Source: Mesorhizobium sp.
GTDB taxonomy: Bacteria > Pseudomonadota > Alphaproteobacteria > Rhizobiales > Rhizobiaceae
Assembly (NCBI GenBank): GCA_022833215.1
Contig: JAIPUZ010000005.1
Span: 59,557 to 123,556 of the forward strand
Length of the DNA: 64,000 nucleotides
Direction: 5' to 3'
Part shown: piece after piece, positions 1 to 8,310 of the stretch
Numbering within the stretch: position 1 is the stretch's first letter
Layout of the letters: each line of letters begins with the position of its first letter
Translations under genes and position numbers: made by a program
Notes under the pieces: model-generated
The model's input: only the letters and a program-made list of their open reading frames with translations
Database searches by the model: none
What the model was told of the DNA's origin: nothing

Positions 1-874
1 GCGCCCATTTTCCATCGCGGTGACGGTGAAGGCGCAGCCGGGCAGCGTCGGCACCCGCTGGATGTTCGACAATCTGGGCATCGGCACACGGCTGAAGGCG
101 TTCGGGCCGGGCGGCGATTTCACCCACCACAACCACCCGGCCGCAAAATATCTGTTCATATCGGCCGGCTCCGGCATCACGCCGATGATGTCGATGCTGC
201 GCTGGCTGAACGACTGCGCGCCGGGCACGGACGTCTCCTTCGTCAATTGCGCGAGGCGGCCGGAAGAGATCATATTCCGCAAGGAGCTTGAACTTTTGGG
301 CTCGCGCATGCCCGGCCTTTCGCTGTCGTTCCTGATCGAGGAGCGCTCGTCGCGCGAAAGCTGGTTCGGGCACATGGGGCGCATCGATGCCGTGCGCCTG
401 CCGCTGCTGTCGCCGGACTTCCGCGAGCGGGAGGTGTTCTGCTGCGGTCCCGAACCGTTCATGCGCGCAGTGCGCGAGATGTTGCAATCCAGCGGCTTCA
501 ACATGGCTTTCTATCATCAGGAAAGCTTCGGAGCGCCGCCGGTCGAGCCCGTTCCGGCTCCCTTCCCCGAACTGCCGGCCAATGCGGACGCCGATGCGGC
601 CGCTGCCGCGGCGGCCGTCCCTGTACGGTTCAACCTCTCGGACGTGGAAGGCGAATGTCTTCCCGATCAGACCGTTCTTCAGGCAGCGCGTGCAAGCGGA
701 GTGCGCATTTCGGCGGCCTGCGAATTCGGGCTGTGCGGCACCTGCAAGGTCAGGAAGCTCTCGGGCGAGGTCGAGATGAACCACAATGGCGGCATTCTCG
801 ACGACGAGATCGCCGAGGGCTTCATCCTCGCCTGCTGCTCCAAACCCCTGTGCGACCTCGAGATAGAAGCCTGA
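1..874 (+). CDS. GbcB-type ferredoxin reductase, 5' truncated by window edge
   Basis: C-terminal part of a flavin/NAD(P)H reductase with a fused plant-type [2Fe-2S] ferredoxin domain, the electron-transfer partner of a Rieske oxygenase. The frame is open to base 2 and reads RPFSIAVTVKAQPG, typical of the interior of these reductases, so the GTG at 20 is not the start. The NAD-binding segment shows AGSGITPMMSMLRW and FCCGPEPFMRAV. After an Ala/Pro linker comes the cluster motif CEFGLCGTCKV with a later ACCSKP cysteine. The layout matches glycine-betaine demethylase subunit GbcB and related stachydrine demethylase reductases. The oxygenase subunit should lie upstream, outside the window. The exact substrate is inferred, and a generic hybrid reductase is the alternative. 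Confidence 0.75.
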   Translation, partial: RPFSIAVTVKAQPGSVGTRWMFDNLGIGTRLKAFGPGGDFTHHNHPAAKYLFISAGSGITPMMSMLRWLNDCAPGTDVSFVNCARRPEEIIFRKELELLGSRMPGLSLSFLIEERSSRESWFGHMGRIDAVRLPLLSPDFREREVFCCGPEPFMRAVREMLQSSGFNMAFYHQESFGAPPVEPVPAPFPELPANADADAAAAAAAVPVRFNLSDVEGECLPDQTVLQAARASGVRISAACEFGLCGTCKVRKLSGEVEMNHNGGILDDEIAEGFILACCSKPLCDLEIEA

Positions 875-876
875 CC

Positions 877-1146
877 ATGGAAAAAGACGAGGCGGCCGTA
901 GTCCTCACACCGCACGACCGGGAACGGGCGGCGAAAATCTCGCCGCTGCCGCCACCTGAGGAAGTGTTTGTCGACTGGCTGATGTCGGTGCCGCCGCATG
1001 CCAGCCTCGAGGACGAGGCACGCCGCCAGGTCGAACTGATCGACAGCCGCCCGACCCTGCACCCGGATGTGCGCTGCCTGCGCGCGCTGCTGGTCGCCGT
1101 GGCCGGCGAGGGAGAGTGGCAGAGCCCCGCGCCCCGCAATCTCTGA
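877..1146 (+). CDS. Small hypothetical protein (89 aa)
   Basis: Begins two bases after the stop of the ferredoxin reductase, so it is very likely co-transcribed and perhaps translationally coupled. The product starts MEKDEAAVVLTPHDRE, is acidic and proline-containing, and has one cysteine. It has no signal peptide or membrane segment and I recognise no domain. The tight spacing is the main reason to accept it as a gene. A role with the upstream demethylase system is possible but cannot be read from the sequence. Confidence 0.6.
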   Translation: MEKDEAAVVLTPHDRERAAKISPLPPPEEVFVDWLMSVPPHASLEDEARRQVELIDSRPTLHPDVRCLRALLVAVAGEGEWQSPAPRNL

Positions 1147-1147
1147 A

Positions 1148-1216
1148 GCACGTCTCCCGAACGGGAGAACCGGTTTCGGGACGACGGCATGCGAAACAGA
1201 AACCTGAAGCGCAAGA
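1148..1216. repeat. Possible degenerate Rhizobiales intergenic palindromic repeat
   Basis: The stretch contains CTCCCGAACGGGAG, then GAACCGGTTTCGGGAC, GGCATGCG and ACCTGAAGCGC. These words resemble the scattered palindromic intergenic elements common in Mesorhizobium and Brucella relatives. I see only one copy in the window, so this is recognition by resemblance, not a demonstrated repeat. Confidence 0.3.
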
Positions 1217-1273
1217 AGCGAATCTGAAAGTTCGCGCCGCGCTTTAGCCTTGACAATTTTCAGCCAAAGCGGC

Positions 1274-1300
1274 GCCTGCCGCCGGAAGCCGGCGACAGGC
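1274..1300 (-). terminator. Hairpin just downstream of metE
   Basis: GCCTGCCGCCGG and CCGGCGACAGGC form a nearly perfect stem with an AAG loop, eight bases past the metE stop codon. No U-tract follows in the metE direction, so it is either a weak terminator or a 3'-end stabilising hairpin. Confidence 0.4.
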
Positions 1301-1307
1301 AGGGCGA

Positions 1308-3635
1308 TTATGAGGCCAGCGCCCGCAATTCGCGCGCGGCCGCCACCATGTTCACCAGAGCCGGCCGAACCTCCTCCCATTTGCGGGTCTTGAGGCCGCA
1401 ATCGGGATTGATCCAGATCTGGCTGTCGGCCAGCCGCTTGCGCGCCAGCTTGAGCAGATCGGTCATCTCGCCGGTATGCGGAACGCGCGGCGAATGGATG
1501 TCGTAGACGCCCGGCCCGATCTCGTTCGGATATTTGTAGTTCCGGAACGCATCGAGCAACTCCATGCGCGAGCGCGAGGTCTCGATGGAAATGACATCGG
1601 CATCCATCGCGGCGATGGCATCGATGATGTCGTTGAACTCCGAATAGCACATGTGGGTGTGGATCTGGGTCGAATCCTCCACGCCCGACGCGGCCAGCCG
1701 GAAGCTGCCGACCGCCCAGTCGAGATAGGCCTTCCACTCCGCCTTGCGCAGCGGCAGGCCCTCGCGCAGGGCCGCCTCGTCGATCTGGATCATGACCGCA
1801 CCCGCCTTTTCCAGATCGACCACCTCGTCGCGGATGGCGAGCGCGATCTGGCGGCAGGTTTCCGAACGCGGGATGTCGTTGCGCACGAAGGACCAGTTGA
1901 GGATCGTCACCGGACCGGTGAGCATGCCCTTGACCGGCCTGTCGGTCAGCGACTGCGCATATTGCCACCAGCGCACGGTCATCGGGTTGGGCCGCGAGAC
2001 ATCGCCGTAGATGATCGGAGGGCGCACATAGCGCGAGCCGTAGCTCTGCACCCAGCCCGCCTGCGTGAAGGCGAAGCCCGAAAGCTGCTCGCCGAAATAC
2101 TGCACCATGTCGTTGCGCTCGAACTCGCCGTGAACCAGCACGTCGAGCCCGATTTCCTCCTGCCAGCGAATGGCGGCCTCGGTCTGCTTGCGCAGGAAGG
2201 CCTCGTAATCGGCAAAGCTGAGTTCGCCCTTTGCATGGGCGGAGCGGGCCTTGCGCACCTCGGCCGTCTGGGGGAAGGAACCGATGGTGGTGGTGGGGAA
2301 GCTCGGCAGGTTCAGCTTCTCGCCCTGCTTGCGGCGTCGTTCGGCAAAGGCGCTCTTGCGACGTGCCATGGCGTCATCCACGGCGGCCAGCCTGCCCTCG
2401 ACCAGCGGATCGTGGACGCGGAGCGATTTGCGGCGCGAGGCGATGGCATCGGCGCTGGCCTGAAGCGCTTCGGCAACCTCGCCGCGCCCCTCGGACAATG
2501 CCCGGCCCAGAAGCACGAGCTCATCGAGCTTTTGCGTGGCGAAGGCGAGCCACGACTTCAGTTCCGCATCGAGCGCGGTCTCCAGCTCCAGATCGACCGG
2601 CACATGCAGAAGCGAGCAGGACGGGGCGATCTCGATGCGGTCGAGCGGCCAGCCGCAGACCAGCGGCTTCAGGTAATCGAGTGCGGCGGTGAGGTCGGCA
2701 CGCCAGACGTTACGACCATCGATCAGCCCGAGCGACAGCACCAGATTCTTCGGCGCCAGCCGTGCCACCTGCTCAAGCTGCTCCGGCGCGCGCACCAGAT
2801 CGATATGCAGGCCCGAGACCGGCAGCGACAGGGCGAGGTCCAGATTGTCACCGAGCGCGCCGAAATAGGTGGCGAGCATGATGCCGAGCGCTGGCACCTC
2901 CTCGGAGAAATGGCGATAAGCCGTTTCCAGCGCGGCACGCTCACCGTCATCGAGATCGAGGACAAGGCACGGCTCGTCGATCTGCACCCAGTCGGCGCCG
3001 GCCTTGTACAGACGGCCGAGCAGTTCCGAATAGACCGGCAGCAGCTTGGGCAGCAGCGACAACAGGTCGAACTCCTCGCCGCGCGATTTGGCGAGCCTGA
3101 GGAATGTGACAGGCCCGAGAATGACCGGGCGGGTGTGGATGCCCAGTTCCTTCGCTTCAAGGAAATGGTCGACAGGCTTGGCGGTGGCGAGCACGAACTG
3201 CTGTTCGGGCGCAAGTTCCGACACCATGTAGTGGTAGTTGGTGTCGAACCACTTGGTCATTTCCAGCGCAGAGGTGCTGTGGACATGGCCCGGATGGCCG
3301 CAACCCGCCTCGCCCTGGCTGCCCCGCGCCATGGCGAAATAGGTGTCGAGCGGCACCTCGCCGCCCGTCCAGCCGTAGCGCTGCGGGATCGCCCCGACCA
3401 TGACGGCCGTGTCGAGCACATGGTCGTAGAGCGAGAAATCGTTCGAGGGGATGCGCGTCACCCCCTTGTCGTGTTGCTGGCGCCAGTTTTCGGCGCGCAG
3501 GCGCTTTGCCGTTTCAAGCAGCGATTCGGCGGTATCCTTGCCGGACCAGTAGTTTTCGAGAGCGAACTTGAGTTCGCGGCGGCGGCCGATACGCGGCACG
3601 CCAAGCGTTGCGACGGGAACTGTCGAGATAGCCAT
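1308..3635 (-). CDS. metE: Cobalamin-independent methionine synthase MetE
   Basis: Transfers a methyl group from 5-methyltetrahydrofolate (polyglutamate) to homocysteine in the cytoplasm, the last step of methionine synthesis. The 775-residue product has the usual family length. The N-terminal half begins MAISTVPVATLGVPRIG. The C-terminal catalytic half carries the zinc ligands in HTHMCYSEF and NPDCGLKTRKW and the conserved FPTTTIGSFPQT. The ATG at 3635 was chosen because family homology starts there; in-frame upstream codons would add an arginine-rich stretch and run into the leader. A cobalamin riboswitch lies directly upstream, so synthesis should be shut off when B12 is available and MetH can work. 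Confidence 0.97.
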   Translation of the reverse strand: MAISTVPVATLGVPRIGRRRELKFALENYWSGKDTAESLLETAKRLRAENWRQQHDKGVTRIPSNDFSLYDHVLDTAVMVGAIPQRYGWTGGEVPLDTYFAMARGSQGEAGCGHPGHVHSTSALEMTKWFDTNYHYMVSELAPEQQFVLATAKPVDHFLEAKELGIHTRPVILGPVTFLRLAKSRGEEFDLLSLLPKLLPVYSELLGRLYKAGADWVQIDEPCLVLDLDDGERAALETAYRHFSEEVPALGIMLATYFGALGDNLDLALSLPVSGLHIDLVRAPEQLEQVARLAPKNLVLSLGLIDGRNVWRADLTAALDYLKPLVCGWPLDRIEIAPSCSLLHVPVDLELETALDAELKSWLAFATQKLDELVLLGRALSEGRGEVAEALQASADAIASRRKSLRVHDPLVEGRLAAVDDAMARRKSAFAERRRKQGEKLNLPSFPTTTIGSFPQTAEVRKARSAHAKGELSFADYEAFLRKQTEAAIRWQEEIGLDVLVHGEFERNDMVQYFGEQLSGFAFTQAGWVQSYGSRYVRPPIIYGDVSRPNPMTVRWWQYAQSLTDRPVKGMLTGPVTILNWSFVRNDIPRSETCRQIALAIRDEVVDLEKAGAVMIQIDEAALREGLPLRKAEWKAYLDWAVGSFRLAASGVEDSTQIHTHMCYSEFNDIIDAIAAMDADVISIETSRSRMELLDAFRNYKYPNEIGPGVYDIHSPRVPHTGEMTDLLKLARKRLADSQIWINPDCGLKTRKWEEVRPALVNMVAAARELRALAS

Positions 3636-3744
3636 TCCATAACCCCGATGGTTGGAGCGTGGTGACCGGAACAGCCGTCGTCGCCCGCCGGGAAAGCAGA
3701 CGCATCGCGGCCATCGGGACACCCCGCCCGTGGACGTTTTCTGT

Positions 3745-3945
3745 CATGGCAGGTCTCCTGGCTCACGGGTCATCGCCTGCGCCCGTCTTCCCGGGGCTTT
3801 CACCCCAGTGACATGGATGGACGCAGGCTCTCCGCCTACAGTTGCGGGGGCAGCGCCGGCTTTCCTTTCAAAGGCACCGGCTTCCCTCTTAGCTTCAGGG
3901 CGTAAAATACCCCGAAGAACCACGACGAGGCGCAGTGTCGTGGTT
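3745..3945 (-). promoter_or_regulatory. Cobalamin (B12) riboswitch upstream of metE
   Basis: On the minus strand the leader shows the conserved cobalamin aptamer in order: GGAAGCCGGTGC, then GCTGCCCCCGCAACTGT, then CATGTCACTGG, GGGAAGACGGG, GGCGATGACCCG, and the B12 box GCCAGGAGACCTGCC at 3748-3762. A further hairpin (CCACGAC/GTCGTGG, 3920-3943) lies at its 5' edge. The box ends about 110 bases before the metE start. The outer boundaries are approximate. Adenosylcobalamin binding is expected to repress metE. Confidence 0.95.
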
Positions 3946-3956
3946 TCAGGCACCGC

Positions 3957-3962
3957 TGTCAA
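3957..3962 (-). promoter_or_regulatory. Candidate -35 element for the metE leader
   Basis: TTGACA on the minus strand lies just upstream of the riboswitch leader, in the AT-richer gap between metE and the ABC permease gene. A 17-base spacer leads only to a weak -10 (GACACT), so this is a suggestion. Confidence 0.3.
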
Positions 3963-4014
3963 TATCACATAAAGAAATGTTTATATCGTGATCTGGTCTT
4001 TTCGGATTTTCCTA

Positions 4015-5289
4015 TCAGGATCGCAACGCCTGCGCCGGGGTCTGGCGATAAGCGATGAGCGCGGGAAGCAGGGTCGCTGCCGCGCAGGCGGCGAGCAGGA
4101 AGAGCAGCGTCCACAGGTCCGCGGGCTGGAACTCCACCGGCATGGCCACGCCGCTGTTTCTGGCCAGATAGCCGGATATGGCCCGCACGATCGCATAGCC
4201 GATGGCGAACCCGCAGATCACACCGGCCGCGACAAGGATGAAGACCTCCGTCCAGACCATGCCCATCACCACCGGGCGCGGGGCTCCGAAGGCCCTCAGC
4301 GCGCCGATCTGGCGGCGGCGCTGGAGCACATGCACGGCCACGACCATGAGGATCGCCGCCCCGACCAGCAGCTGCGCACCGGTCGCCACGAAGCCGAGGA
4401 TACGGCGGGCGTCGCCCAGGGTGCCGTAAAGCCTTGTCAGCACTTCACCGGGAAAGACGGCCAGTGTGGTTTCCGTGCGGTACTGCTGGCGCAGATTGTA
4501 GGCGTCGGCAATGCTCTTCGGCTTCACGAGAATCGCAGGCACCCCGGGATTGTCCGTGTGCAGCAATTCGGATTCATCGACCGCTTCGCCGGCGAAGCCC
4601 GGGCCGTGGTCATGGCCATGATCGTGGGGAACGCTGGCCACAGCGGCCAGCCCTGCCGTCTGCTCCGGCTCATGACCATGATCGTGATCGTGATTGGCGT
4701 GGGTGGCCCACACCGACTGGATCGGCACGAGGATGGCCCGGTCCCACGGCGTTCCCGTAGGCGCCATGCGGCCGACCACCCGATACTCCACATGGGAGTG
4801 CACCTCGCCGGCTTCGCCAACCGCCCCGTGGAAGGGATGGAAGCTGTCGCCGATGGCGCGGCTGACCTGCGCGCCGACGATGGCGTCGCCCATGTGGCTG
4901 AACCCTTCGCCCTCGCCCAGCCCGCCAAGCATCTCAACCGCGTCGGAGGTCGTGCCCACGATCGGATAACCGGCTACGAAATCGCCGAAGCCGACGGGAA
5001 CGGCATTTTCCACGCGCGGATCGGCCCGAAGCGCAGCCAGCGTTTCAGGCGGCAGCAGAGGCAACGGTGCGGGTTGCAGAAAGATCGACGACAGGATGAG
5101 CTGCGTTTCCGAACCCGCAGCGCCGACGACCAGATCGAAGGCGGCTGCGGCACGGGCGCTGCCCAGCCGCAATGCGCGCTCCTGCAGCGTGACGGATACG
5201 CCGAGCGCCGTCGCCAGCGCGATCAGCAGAGCGAGGATCAGCGCGCCGATCCAGTTGCGGCGAAGGTCGGCAAGAATGAAATGGAACAC
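4015..5289 (-). CDS. FtsX/MacB-type ABC transporter permease with His-rich loop
   Basis: Inner-membrane permease of 424 residues with one N-terminal membrane segment (about residues 13-35), a large periplasmic domain and three C-terminal segments, the MacB/FtsX layout. The periplasmic domain carries two histidine clusters (HANHDHDHGHE near 197-207 and PHDHGHDHG near 221-229) plus HSHVEY. Such clusters bind zinc or similar metals in other proteins. It is the last gene of a three-gene operon with an ATPase and a Tat-exported protein. A role in metal handling is inferred from the histidines. The general fold is certain, the substrate is not. Confidence 0.85.
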   Translation of the reverse strand: MFHFILADLRRNWIGALILALLIALATALGVSVTLQERALRLGSARAAAAFDLVVGAAGSETQLILSSIFLQPAPLPLLPPETLAALRADPRVENAVPVGFGDFVAGYPIVGTTSDAVEMLGGLGEGEGFSHMGDAIVGAQVSRAIGDSFHPFHGAVGEAGEVHSHVEYRVVGRMAPTGTPWDRAILVPIQSVWATHANHDHDHGHEPEQTAGLAAVASVPHDHGHDHGPGFAGEAVDESELLHTDNPGVPAILVKPKSIADAYNLRQQYRTETTLAVFPGEVLTRLYGTLGDARRILGFVATGAQLLVGAAILMVVAVHVLQRRRQIGALRAFGAPRPVVMGMVWTEVFILVAAGVICGFAIGYAIVRAISGYLARNSGVAMPVEFQPADLWTLLFLLAACAAATLLPALIAYRQTPAQALRS

Positions 5290-5301
5290 TTCTTTCTCCG
5301 C

Positions 5302-5967
5302 TCAGGCCGCCAGGCGGCCGTTCTCCAGCCGCAAGGTGCGGCCCATGCGTTCGATAAGCCTGCCGTCATGGCTGGCAACGATCAGCGTCGAGCCGGCCTC
5401 CTGTGCCAGTTCGACCAGCAGGTCGGCGACGGCAGCGCCGGATTCGGCATCGAGGCTGGCGGTCGGCTCGTCGGCCACGATCAGGCCGGGCCTGCCGACC
5501 AGCGCGCGGGCAACCGCCACGCGCTGCATCTGACCGCGCGACGTGGTGCCGACAAGCTGCTCCGGACGCTCGATCCCCACCCTTGCGAGCAATTCCCGGG
5601 CCCGCGACTGCATCCCCGCCGGCAGGCGCAGGTGCGACAGGCGCTGGGGCAGAAGCACATTCGCCTCGGCGGACAGACCGGGAAAGAGATGAAAGTCCTG
5701 CATGACGAGACCCACATTGCGGGCACGCCAGCGGTCGCGCCCGCCTTCCGGCAATCCGGCGATGTTTTCGTCATTCCATGCAACGCACCCCGAGCCGGCC
5801 CGCTCCATGCCGGTGACGATGTTGATGAAGGTCGTCTTGCCAGAACCCGAGGGGCCGACAAGCGCCGCCGTCTCGCCCGCAGCGAGGCTGAGCGAAGGCA
5901 GATCGAGCGCCGGAACCGGCAATCCCGGATAACGCACCTGCAGGCCGTCGACGGAAAGCGCCAGCAC
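5302..5967 (-). CDS. ABC transporter ATP-binding protein (LolD/MacB class)
   Basis: Cytoplasmic ATPase of 221 residues that would power the adjacent FtsX-type permease. Walker A GPSGSGKT is near residues 38-45 and Walker B with catalytic Glu is LIVADEP. A Q-loop (VMQDFHLFPG) and a switch His (VASHDG) are present. The signature motif reads TSRGQMQR where LSGGQ is usual, so the first glycine is replaced by Arg. The gene begins three bases after the Tat-protein stop and ends 12 bases before the permease start, which supports one operon. Confidence 0.9.
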   Translation of the reverse strand: MLALSVDGLQVRYPGLPVPALDLPSLSLAAGETAALVGPSGSGKTTFINIVTGMERAGSGCVAWNDENIAGLPEGGRDRWRARNVGLVMQDFHLFPGLSAEANVLLPQRLSHLRLPAGMQSRARELLARVGIERPEQLVGTTSRGQMQRVAVARALVGRPGLIVADEPTASLDAESGAAVADLLVELAQEAGSTLIVASHDGRLIERMGRTLRLENGRLAA

Positions 5968-5969
5968 GT

Positions 5970-6428
5970 TCAGACCCTCCGGAAATCAGCGCCGACGATG
6001 CGCAGCAGGCTGACGAAACCGGTCTCGGGGTCGGTCCAGGAGCCGACCTCGAGCTTGCCCGAAACCTCGATGATGCCGTTGGCCTGCTCGAAGGTCTGGG
6101 TCCGGTCGAGATAGACCACAATGATGTCGTCGGGCCAATCCGCATCCGAGGAGCAGAAGGGACACAGCGCCATCGGCATTTCGGTGAGCACGAAGAAATT
6201 GGCTTCCGCCTTCAGCGGCGGCGCCATGAAGCCGCGCATGGCGACGGGCTTGCCTTCCAGCGCCTTCACCTTGTCGGAGAAGGTGAGGCCGAGAACGCTG
6301 ATCTTGCCGTAAAGCTCGTCGAAGGAAATCGTGTCGATGGCGGCGTATGCCGGGCGCACGGCCAGCGAAAGCGCCGCACCGCCCATCGCGGCCAGCGCCT
6401 GCCGGCGTCCGATCTTGCGGGAATTCAT
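5970..6428 (-). CDS. Tat-exported periplasmic protein, DUF3299-like
   Basis: A 152-residue protein whose N-terminus MNSRKIGRRQALAAMGG is a twin-arginine-type export signal, followed by a hydrophobic stretch ending near AYA. The mature part contains GKPVAMRGFMAPPL and ALCPFCSS, similar in pattern to DUF3299-type periplasmic proteins found with FtsX-type ABC transporters. The CPFC pair could bind metal or form a disulfide. The start at 6428 is supported by AAAGGAGG upstream. It is first in an operon with the ATPase and the His-rich permease. Function unknown; a periplasmic partner of the transporter is the best inference. Confidence 0.75.
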   Translation of the reverse strand: MNSRKIGRRQALAAMGGAALSLAVRPAYAAIDTISFDELYGKISVLGLTFSDKVKALEGKPVAMRGFMAPPLKAEANFFVLTEMPMALCPFCSSDADWPDDIIVVYLDRTQTFEQANGIIEVSGKLEVGSWTDPETGFVSLLRIVGADFRRV

Positions 6429-6459
6429 TGCAGCCTCCTTTGCAAAACCTGCACGAAGC

Positions 6460-6500
6460 GGAAACGGGTGCAGGCCCGGAGAACCTCCGGGCCCGTTTCC
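6460..6500 (-). terminator. Hairpin between phosphatase and ABC operon
   Basis: GGAAACGGG and GGCCCGGAG pair with CTCCGGGCC and CCCGTTTCC, giving a long two-part stem right after the alkaline phosphatase stop. There is no strong U-tract, so termination may be partial, leaving some read-through into the downstream genes on the same strand. Confidence 0.5.
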
Positions 6501-6513
6501 CAAGTTTTCGCGC

Positions 6514-8262
6514 TTACTGCGTCTGCTTCGAACCGAGGGCCAGAGCGTCGGCCAGCACGCGATACACGTCGCTCTGCTCCATGTAGCCCCTGAAGTTCTC
6601 GGAGCCGGGGCCGGTGGCCTGCAGAACCACGTCGTCGACGGCATGGACGCCGGTGTCGCCATCGCGCGGAATGTTGCCTTCCACGAACACCGCACCGGGA
6701 ACGTCCTTGTAGGCTTCGTTGGCGATGTACTTCTTGTTCTCGTCCTGAATGGCCGGAACGAAAGGACCGTCAAGCTTCGGACGGAAGGTTTCGTAGTGGT
6801 CCGGGCCATTGTTGGCGGCAAGGAACAGGCGGCGCGAGACATCGACGCTGTCGGGATAGCCGTCGCCGTTGGAGTCGACGTAGTTCGGGAAACCGGCCTC
6901 GGCATAGGTGCCGACCTTCTCGCGCATCTCGTCGCCGGGCTTCTCGTCGTCAACCGTGCCGATGATGGAAACGCCGTGGGTGTGGTCGCCGGTCACGACG
7001 ATCAGCGTATCCGGGTTCTTCTCGGCGAATTCGCGGGCAACGCCGATCGCCTTGTCGAACTCGATGGTGTCGACGACTGCGCGATCCCAGTCGAGCGGGT
7101 GGGACATCTTGTCGACATTGGCCGCCTCGACGATCAGCACGAAGCCTTCGGCGTTCTTCGAAAGCTGGCCGATGGCTGCTTTGGTCATGTCGACCAGACC
7201 GGGCTGCTCGGGGAACTTGTCGACGGTGCCCTTCTTGAGGAACTCACGGTCGAGGGTGGTGTCCATATTGCCGGTGTGGAACAGTCCCAGCACCTTGCCG
7301 GTGTTGGAACCGGCGGCGGCCTCAAGCTCGCCCTTGGTGGTGGCCAGCGTGTAGCCGGCTTCCTTGAAGCCTTCGATGTGATCGGTGTCGTCCTTGCGCT
7401 TCGAGCCGGCAACGGACTGCGGCAGGAAGTAGGCCGAACCGCCGCCAAGGATGACCTCGGGCTTCAGATCGAAGATCTGCGTGTTGATGGCGGCCTTCTC
7501 GGCGCGGCGGCGGGTGTGAGCGAAGAGCGCGGCAGGCGTCGCGTCCTGAAGCTCGGAGGTGGTGACGATGCCGACCGACTTGGAGGTCTGGCGACGCAGC
7601 GCCTCGACCAGCGTCTCGACCTTCGGGTCATCGAACGGATCGGCGGTGCGGTCCGCATAGACGCCAAGCGCGTTCACGGCGCTCTTGTGGCCTGTCATGT
7701 AGGCCGACATGGTGTTGGCGCTGTCGGTAGCGACCGATTCGGTGGACGAGGTGCCGATGAAGGCCATGCGATCCAGTTCGTCCATGTTGAGGCGGCCGTT
7801 GGCCTTGCCCTCGGTCATGCCCTTGGACATGATGCGCGCGGCGGTGCGGTGCGCGACCGACAGACCGTCGGCGATCAGGAAGATGACGTTTTTGGCCTTG
7901 GGCTCGGCAGCGGTGCCGTAAACTTCCCAGGTCACGGTCTTCTCGTCATCACCGGCTTTGGCAATGACGGTGTAAGTGCCGGGTTCGGCAATCGTCACGC
8001 CTTCCAGACGCACGGCGGAAGCCTCGACACCGTCTTCCTTCTCGATGAAGGTGGCTTCCTTGCCAAGCACTTCCGCAGCCGGCTTGCCATTGATGGTGAC
8101 GGTGACGTCCGAACCGGCAACGATGCCGTCGAACTCCACCTTCACGTCGAAAGGCGAAGCGGTGAGGATGGTCGCCCTGTCGAGCGGGTAGACCGTAGCG
8201 GCGCCGGCAACAGCCGGGACCAGTATGGTGGTTGCGGTCAGAATGGCGAGCAGGCTTCGCAT
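6514..8262 (-). CDS. phoA: Secreted alkaline phosphatase (PhoA family)
   Basis: Periplasmic or extracellular phosphomonoesterase of 582 residues, which frees phosphate from organic esters. A Sec signal peptide covers about residues 1-21 (ending AGA-AT). Residues about 23-115 look like an Ig-like beta domain before the catalytic domain, which begins KNVIFLIADGLS. The active-site serine lies in ESVATDSANTMSAYMTG, and metal ligands are visible in IVEAANVDKMSH and VVTGDHTHG. A DSNGDGYPDSVD segment near residue 465 is an EF-hand-like calcium loop. A PHO box lies upstream, so expression should rise under phosphate limitation via PhoB. The gene symbol is by family; other alkaline phosphatase subtypes are possible. 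Confidence 0.92.
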   Translation of the reverse strand: MRSLLAILTATTILVPAVAGAATVYPLDRATILTASPFDVKVEFDGIVAGSDVTVTINGKPAAEVLGKEATFIEKEDGVEASAVRLEGVTIAEPGTYTVIAKAGDDEKTVTWEVYGTAAEPKAKNVIFLIADGLSVAHRTAARIMSKGMTEGKANGRLNMDELDRMAFIGTSSTESVATDSANTMSAYMTGHKSAVNALGVYADRTADPFDDPKVETLVEALRRQTSKSVGIVTTSELQDATPAALFAHTRRRAEKAAINTQIFDLKPEVILGGGSAYFLPQSVAGSKRKDDTDHIEGFKEAGYTLATTKGELEAAAGSNTGKVLGLFHTGNMDTTLDREFLKKGTVDKFPEQPGLVDMTKAAIGQLSKNAEGFVLIVEAANVDKMSHPLDWDRAVVDTIEFDKAIGVAREFAEKNPDTLIVVTGDHTHGVSIIGTVDDEKPGDEMREKVGTYAEAGFPNYVDSNGDGYPDSVDVSRRLFLAANNGPDHYETFRPKLDGPFVPAIQDENKKYIANEAYKDVPGAVFVEGNIPRDGDTGVHAVDDVVLQATGPGSENFRGYMEQSDVYRVLADALALGSKQTQ

Positions 8263-8310
8263 GATCGGGTTCTCCGTGAGCGTCGAAAAGAGACCCGCTA
8301 GCTAGGGCGC

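Noticed and set aside
1476-3665. Long plus-strand open frame (729 codons) opposite metE
   Set aside because: It is the antisense of metE; composition is Arg/Gly/Asp-rich with no recognisable domain, typical of high-GC shadow frames.
3514-3747. Minus-strand frame with ATG just after the B12 box (77 codons)
   Set aside because: It overlaps the metE start in another frame and lies in the riboswitch expression platform; no conserved features.
3988-6114. Plus-strand open frame (708 codons) across the ABC operon
   Set aside because: It runs antisense to two well-supported genes and shows only low-complexity RGH-rich sequence.
6331-8301. Plus-strand open frame (656 codons) opposite alkaline phosphatase
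   Set aside because: Antisense shadow; the phosphatase has signal peptide, active site and PHO box on the minus strand.
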